NCBI GenBank assembly: GCA_006503535.1
Contig: QYRS01000010.1
Span: 2,604,001-2,668,000 of the forward strand
Length of the DNA stretch: 64,000 bases
Direction of reading: 5' to 3'
Source of the DNA: Arthrinium phaeospermum
Taxonomy: Eukaryota; Ascomycota; Sordariomycetes; Amphisphaeriales; Apiosporaceae
The notes beneath the pieces are model-generated. The model was not told where the DNA came from. It saw nothing but the letters and a program-made list of their open reading frames with translations, and made no database searches. Numbering within the stretch: position 1 is the first letter of the stretch; each line of letters begins with the position of its first letter. The translations under genes and the position numbers were made by a program. Positions 59,358 to 64,000 of this stretch are shown here, in pieces.

Positions 59358-62300
59358 GGAAGGTCTTTTTTGTTGGTCTCGTTGCTGGTATTGGTGTGCT
59401 TCCTTTTTCTTTGGTGTTCTACCGTAGCGCGCAAAACGGGGCCCGGAGTGCTGTGGAATGGAGTGAGAATAACACCTGATTGGAAGTTGGCCTTCTCAAT
59501 TGGGGAATTCTGGGGATTCCTCGCTCGCTCTTTGGTCAAAACCCGAGAGGGAGAGGGCCGGCAGCGAAAGGGCTAGAAAGGTTAGGAACTTCAGAGCGAA
59601 GACGTTCTTCTTTCTTTCAGGCGATGCAGCAGAAATAGCCGACCTGCACTTTGAGGAGTGAGGCGAAACAGGTGAATAGATATAACAATAAGTATGTACA
59701 GTCTCGCGAGCCGACCACGACAGGAAGAAAAAGAAAAAGACAAATTGTGTGTGTGGGCGGGCTGTCTCGCTTCTTGTTATATCCTTCTTTTCCTGCAGAG
59801 TTCTGGTTTCCCACGGTTTTGTTTGCACTGCGCACGAAATCTCCAATGCCGACAGAGAACCGGGATCGAGATGAGGCAGGTGGCGTTGGTGTTTGGTGGT
59901 GAGCTGCAGGTTAGGTAGTCTTGCTGCTGTATGTTTCTCTGGTATGACCGACAAAATGCACAGGCAGGCTCGCTCGCTTGCTTGCTTGCAGACAGGATGA
60001 TACAACAATACAACGAATACAGGTAGTCGGTCTCTTTTCTCTCGACGTTTTCTTGCTCTCTCTTGAATCACAATATGTTCCCAAGTCGTCACTTACACTG
60101 ACGAAAAGAAAAGAGAGAGAAAGGTAGGACGAGTGTGTAGGGCAAGTCCCAATTATATAGATCGGTCAGAGTGTGCACGATGCCTACGGGTGGTGGTGGT
60201 AGTTGCTGCTGCTGGGCCCAGAGCGCAGTCTTTTTTTTTCTCTCGTCCTCTGCCCTGGTCGGTCGACCGCTGATACTGGGGACTCGGGACGGGTGTACAG
60301 TATGGAATGTCTGTTGATAGCACACCCAGGGACCCATCTGCCCCCATGGGTTTGATCATGTTTGATTTGATTTGGCGACGGAGATAAAGAGCGGATGGAT
60401 TGGGTTAAGGCCAAACGTGACGTAAGTCCGACTACAGTTAGTGCCGCCGGGCGTGCATACTGTCTCGCTAGGTGTCAACCCACGATGGTCCGTCCCATCG
60501 CTGCGCAGCATCCCAGCTTGGACATGGGATGGCTGTTGGATGGATGAATGGGAAGAAAGAGGGGCAGCCAAATTGATAGTCCGATAGCCCTGCTTGCCGC
60601 GTGATGGTCTCGCGGCGGTCCCAGCTCGAGCCAGGTGCACCGAGATCGCAGAGTTTGCCGACGGTCTGGCCTGGGACTATCGCGTCTCCACCGTGGGAGC
60701 TAATGCACGACAATTGAATGCATGCTACAGGAAGACAGAGACGAGCCAGCAGGTGAAAGTCAGCGCTTAAGATGAACTGCGACAGTGCGACGGGGTTGTT
60801 GGCCAGCTCTTCCCTCATTCAGCAAGTGACCGACAATCCGACAGAACAGACACGGCGCTAGAGCGCAGCCTGCCTACATGCTACGGCTACAGCAGCATGC
60901 AAATGCGCTGCACTGCACTGTCCGCCAAGCCCAAGTCAATCACACGTCTGGTAAGGTGTACAAGTAGGTGGCAATCCAGTAACAAAAGCAGCAGGCCGGC
61001 ACTTCACCCTGCAGGTGCAATCTCTCGCTGCTTCGGCGTCTGCTCCGGCCCGGAAGCCTCGTCGTCTCGTGTTTTGGTAGGTGGTGGGTGGTTGACTAAT
61101 GGGTGGCAGTGTGTGTCTCGGTGCTGAAGAAACACACCGTGTCAGCTCCCCCCTCCTCCCGGAACTTCAGATCAGACATTTGGGGGCCACGAGATATTTT
61201 TTCCCAGATGCCAGGATGTCCTTTCGTTTCAAGTTGGACTACTTTAGCTCCCGAAGTATTGAAGCTCGAGACAGGCAGGGAGAGGTTGTCTACTGGTGTT
61301 GCAATTCGCAGTCAGATGTTGCAATTCCCGGGATGTGTTAGTGGGCAAAACGGCGTTAGCGAGTAGTGGCTCTTGTTAGTGCTCTGGAGGGGCTAGTCGG
61401 CCGAGCTAAGCTGTGAGTAATCTCCAGGGGTCCGGGTTCGTCTTGCAGTCCGTCCGCTCCCTCACCGTCTTCACTTCTTGTCGTTCCTCGTCTTCCAGTT
61501 CTTGACCAACCAACCAGCACCGCCGAGCTACCAGGTTTCTTTGTGCACCCCGGGGCCTAGCCTAGCCTATCCCTCGTTCTCTACTCCATGCTCCGAGGCC
61601 ACTCGTTCGCCGACGCAGGTGGTCCATCGCTAGATGGAATGCGGCTCAATGCAAGAGCCACCTGATACACACAAAACATCTCGATTCTTGGACGCCGCCT
61701 TTAAAGCCCAGCAGCTACCAGGTCTATCACCTGCCTGCACTGTATCCATAAGCTACGCCGAGCCCAGCCAGTCAAGAGTCAAGGAGTCAAGCAAGAAGGA
61801 CCCCTTCTTTGCCTAAAGGCTATCTACCCCTCGACCCTCGACCCCTACGTGCAGGCCGGAAGATGATGGAAATTGCCCTGCTCCCCTAGTGTTGCACTCG
61901 CACGTTCGCCCGTAAGTAACTCGCTCGCTCGCCTCGCTGCACATGCATATGTAATGTAAGTATGCATGGCATGCACATTTCCCTCCCACGCAGCATGGGA
62001 TGGGATGCACCATGGGCGGCTGGCGGCTGGTGTGTGCATGGTCTCTGCCTCGACCATCACGAAACATGATGATGATCATACGATATAGATAGCAACGAGA
62101 TATCTCGAGCTTCTATTCTGATTGGGGGGAGCAACAGAAAAAAAAAGGTGAGCACGGAACATGACATGGATGGAGTAGCTTGTTTCCCTCGACGGCTATC
62201 GGTTGTCGGGACTGACGGTTTCGCTTAGCCTCTTCCAACTTCCACTGGCGTCCCAGTCTGTTAGCGCATGTGGGGGTTGGTTTGCTTTGCTCGTCCTCGC

Positions 62301-64000
62301 GCGGAACCACTTGCCCACTGCCACCACAGTGAATGACTACTGTGCTGCTCCCTCGCTAGTTTTCCTTCGTATTGGGTATTGGGATAGGTTATACTATTAC
62401 GCCATTTATTTCCATCTGGTGGAGGCTATTTTCTCTTGAAGCAAAACCCACTGACCTCTTTTTTCTTGTTTTCCCGTCACAAGCTGGCGATCCTATAAAG
62501 TAATAGGTTTTCGACGGGACAGGCCAGTCAGAGAAAACATGATCGATCACAGAAATCCCTCACACACAGATCGCCCGTCGTGCCGTCTGCCGTCAAACCA
62601 TCATGAACGGACGGACGCAGACGCAGGCAGTGGCAGACCTACACCACACCACACTAGACCGTAGCACACCACCACCGGCTTCTGGTCTGCAGCAGCAGCA
62701 GCAAGCCAAAGCAAACCTGCAGCGTGCGGTGTCGCAACGGGGCGTTCCTTCTTGCCTCCCCCCATGCAGCAGTAGTGAGTAGCAGCGAAAGTAGGCAGTA
62801 GGGGGAGGGCGTGCATGATTGGGGTAACACCAGCGTGAGTTCCAGACCGCCCGCATAACCGTTACCGCCGAGGTGGGATTTGAAATAATACTAGCGCTGC
62901 CCTCTTCTTCTTTCCTCGTGCCGCCGCCCCTCGTTGTTGCCCCTCGTCCGTCCTCTCCTACTCCTTTCCAAACAACCACATCATGCTTAAGATGATCAGT
63001 CACCTGCAACCATATCCTTATGCTATGCACACGCCAGAGAGAGGAACGATTGCGCAAGAGACAAACATCTCCGGCTCTCCCTACCTACCTTTTCTCTCTG
63101 TTTCTGGGGCAGGCAACTTTTGGCGATCACAGGCTCTAGATTGTTCGCTGCTGCTGCACTCCGTCCCGAGCCAGCCAGCGAAGCAAAGCGAATCTGATGC
63201 CGATCGCTCCCGACGTCCCCACCCACGCATGCATTTCCCGGTTCGCCCTGGCTCTCTGCCTCCGGCGCCGAAACCGTCGAGATGTCGTGGCGATCACTGC
63301 GCACATGCCTAAGTTTCTCTTTTATCTATCATGGGCGGCGGCTATTAGTCCAAACTCTTTCGTACCAAATAGAGCCCGTAGTTGGCTAAAGGGATGAGTG
63401 GGTGAGTCTTGTTGCCCAAGCGGCATACCTAGTAGTATCAGATCCTCACTTCACCCCAGGTGATATGCACTCCGCGCAATGCGGCATGGAGCATCCGTAT
63501 GCACTGGCCTCTCCTGCATGTGCATCTCCGCCGCGGACAGCTTTCCTGGGGATCTCTTCCTCTGGTTGCTGGCACCGAAAGAGACAACAGCGGCGAGCTA
63601 AGCAATGGTTATCACTGCCGATGCTGGGAGATCTGCCTTGGCCCCCTGGACGGTCACGTTTGACTCTTTGGTACAAGGTTCCACTCAACCGTCAGGTGAT
63701 ATGCAACTTGAATATCCATGCTGGTGAACCCGGATGGTGGCCGCAATCCCCCTGAGCATCTTCTTGCCAGTCGCCTGAAAGCAAGTTTGCCAACGCATAG
63801 CAAGAGCCATTACACTTCCTCCAATGCTCGTCCCCGCCGCGAGCTTTCCTGTGGAGGGTCTCCTCTCCGGCGCCGAAGGTCACCGTGCCAGTGAAGACAA
63901 GTATAGAGAATGATTGGGCAGACGCCGGCATCTACCGCGGTGGACGACAGGGGAAGAGTCCATTCACCCCGGGGTATGTTCGTTAGTGTGTAAGCAGTCA
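59358..64000. other. Right-hand region without a recognisable gene
   Basis: About 4.6 kb of normal base composition. It has only short frames lacking domain, codon bias or splice support. It must include the MFS promoter and leader; a CT-rich tract on the minus strand lies near 60,100-60,125. Microsatellites occur at about 59,967-59,989 (GCTC/GCTT units) and 62,691-62,703 (CAG). A degenerate duplication is present at 63.4-63.9 kb. An unannotated non-coding RNA cannot be excluded. Confidence 0.5.
63450..63890. repeat. Degenerate direct duplication
   Basis: Two segments share ordered blocks. CAGGTGATATGCA occurs at about 63,459 and again at about 63,693. A CCGCCGCG...AGCTTTCCTG stretch followed by a TCTCTTCCTC/TCTCCTCTCC stretch and CACCGAAAG/CGCCGAAGG occurs near 63,527-63,580 and again near 63,832-63,880. 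The copies differ in spacing and sequence, so the duplication is old. Confidence 0.35.

Noticed and set aside
61380..61450. tRNA-like B-box near GGGTTCG
   Set aside because: The rest of a tRNA (A-box and acceptor-stem pairing) cannot be found around it.

Overview
The window is nuclear DNA from a filamentous ascomycete (Pezizomycotina). Genes are GC-rich with a strong preference for G/C at third codon positions. Most introns are 56-70 nt, with GTAAGT/GTGAGT-type donors, CTGAC/CTAAT-like branch points and CAG/TAG acceptors. Gene families include HET, Pth11-like rhodopsin-domain, pisatin-demethylase-like P450, Ecm33-like GPI protein and ENA-type Na+ P-type ATPase. I cannot fix the class from sequence alone. 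No tRNA, rRNA or CRISPR was seen.

Layout. (1) 1 to about 21,290 is a very AT-rich, TA-rich block with almost no open frames. It looks like transposon-derived DNA destroyed by repeat-induced point mutation (RIP). It holds several less AT-rich islands, a decayed tandem repeat and a 21-nt poly(A) run at its right edge. It continues past the left edge, so its full size is unknown. (2) About 21.5-31.4 kb is an accessory-type neighbourhood: a 715-aa HET protein whose 3' end lies about 240 bp from the AT block, a six-exon P450, a five-exon seven-helix Pth11-like membrane protein, and a 96-aa cysteine-rich secreted protein. (3) 31.9-40 kb holds a C2H2-like zinc-finger protein, a hypothetical single-pass membrane protein, an orotidine-5'-phosphate decarboxylase of the short (Aspergillus pyrG-like) type, and a small secreted protein. 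A degraded partial duplicate of that last gene lies 1.7 kb away at 41.2-41.5 kb. (4) 41.6-59.4 kb holds an Ecm33-like GPI cell-wall protein, an ENA-type P-type ATPase with an apparent one-base frameshift, a YtcJ-like amidohydrolase, a two-module chitin-binding secreted protein, an unrecognised 303-aa protein, and an SLC43/Fmp42-like MFS transporter. (5) 59.4-64 kb shows no recognisable gene.

The genes do not form one evident pathway. Several act at the cell surface or in the environment (Pth11-like receptor, GPI wall protein, chitin-binding protein, two small secreted proteins, ion pump, MFS carrier). The left part combines RIP-degraded DNA, HET, P450 and a secreted cysteine-rich protein, as in the fast-evolving compartment of fungal genomes. 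No secondary-metabolite backbone enzyme is present. The observations I rate highest are the ATPase frameshift, the relic duplication of the secreted-protein gene, and the pyrG-type decarboxylase. The exon models were worked out by hand from splice consensus and reading phase and have no transcript support.
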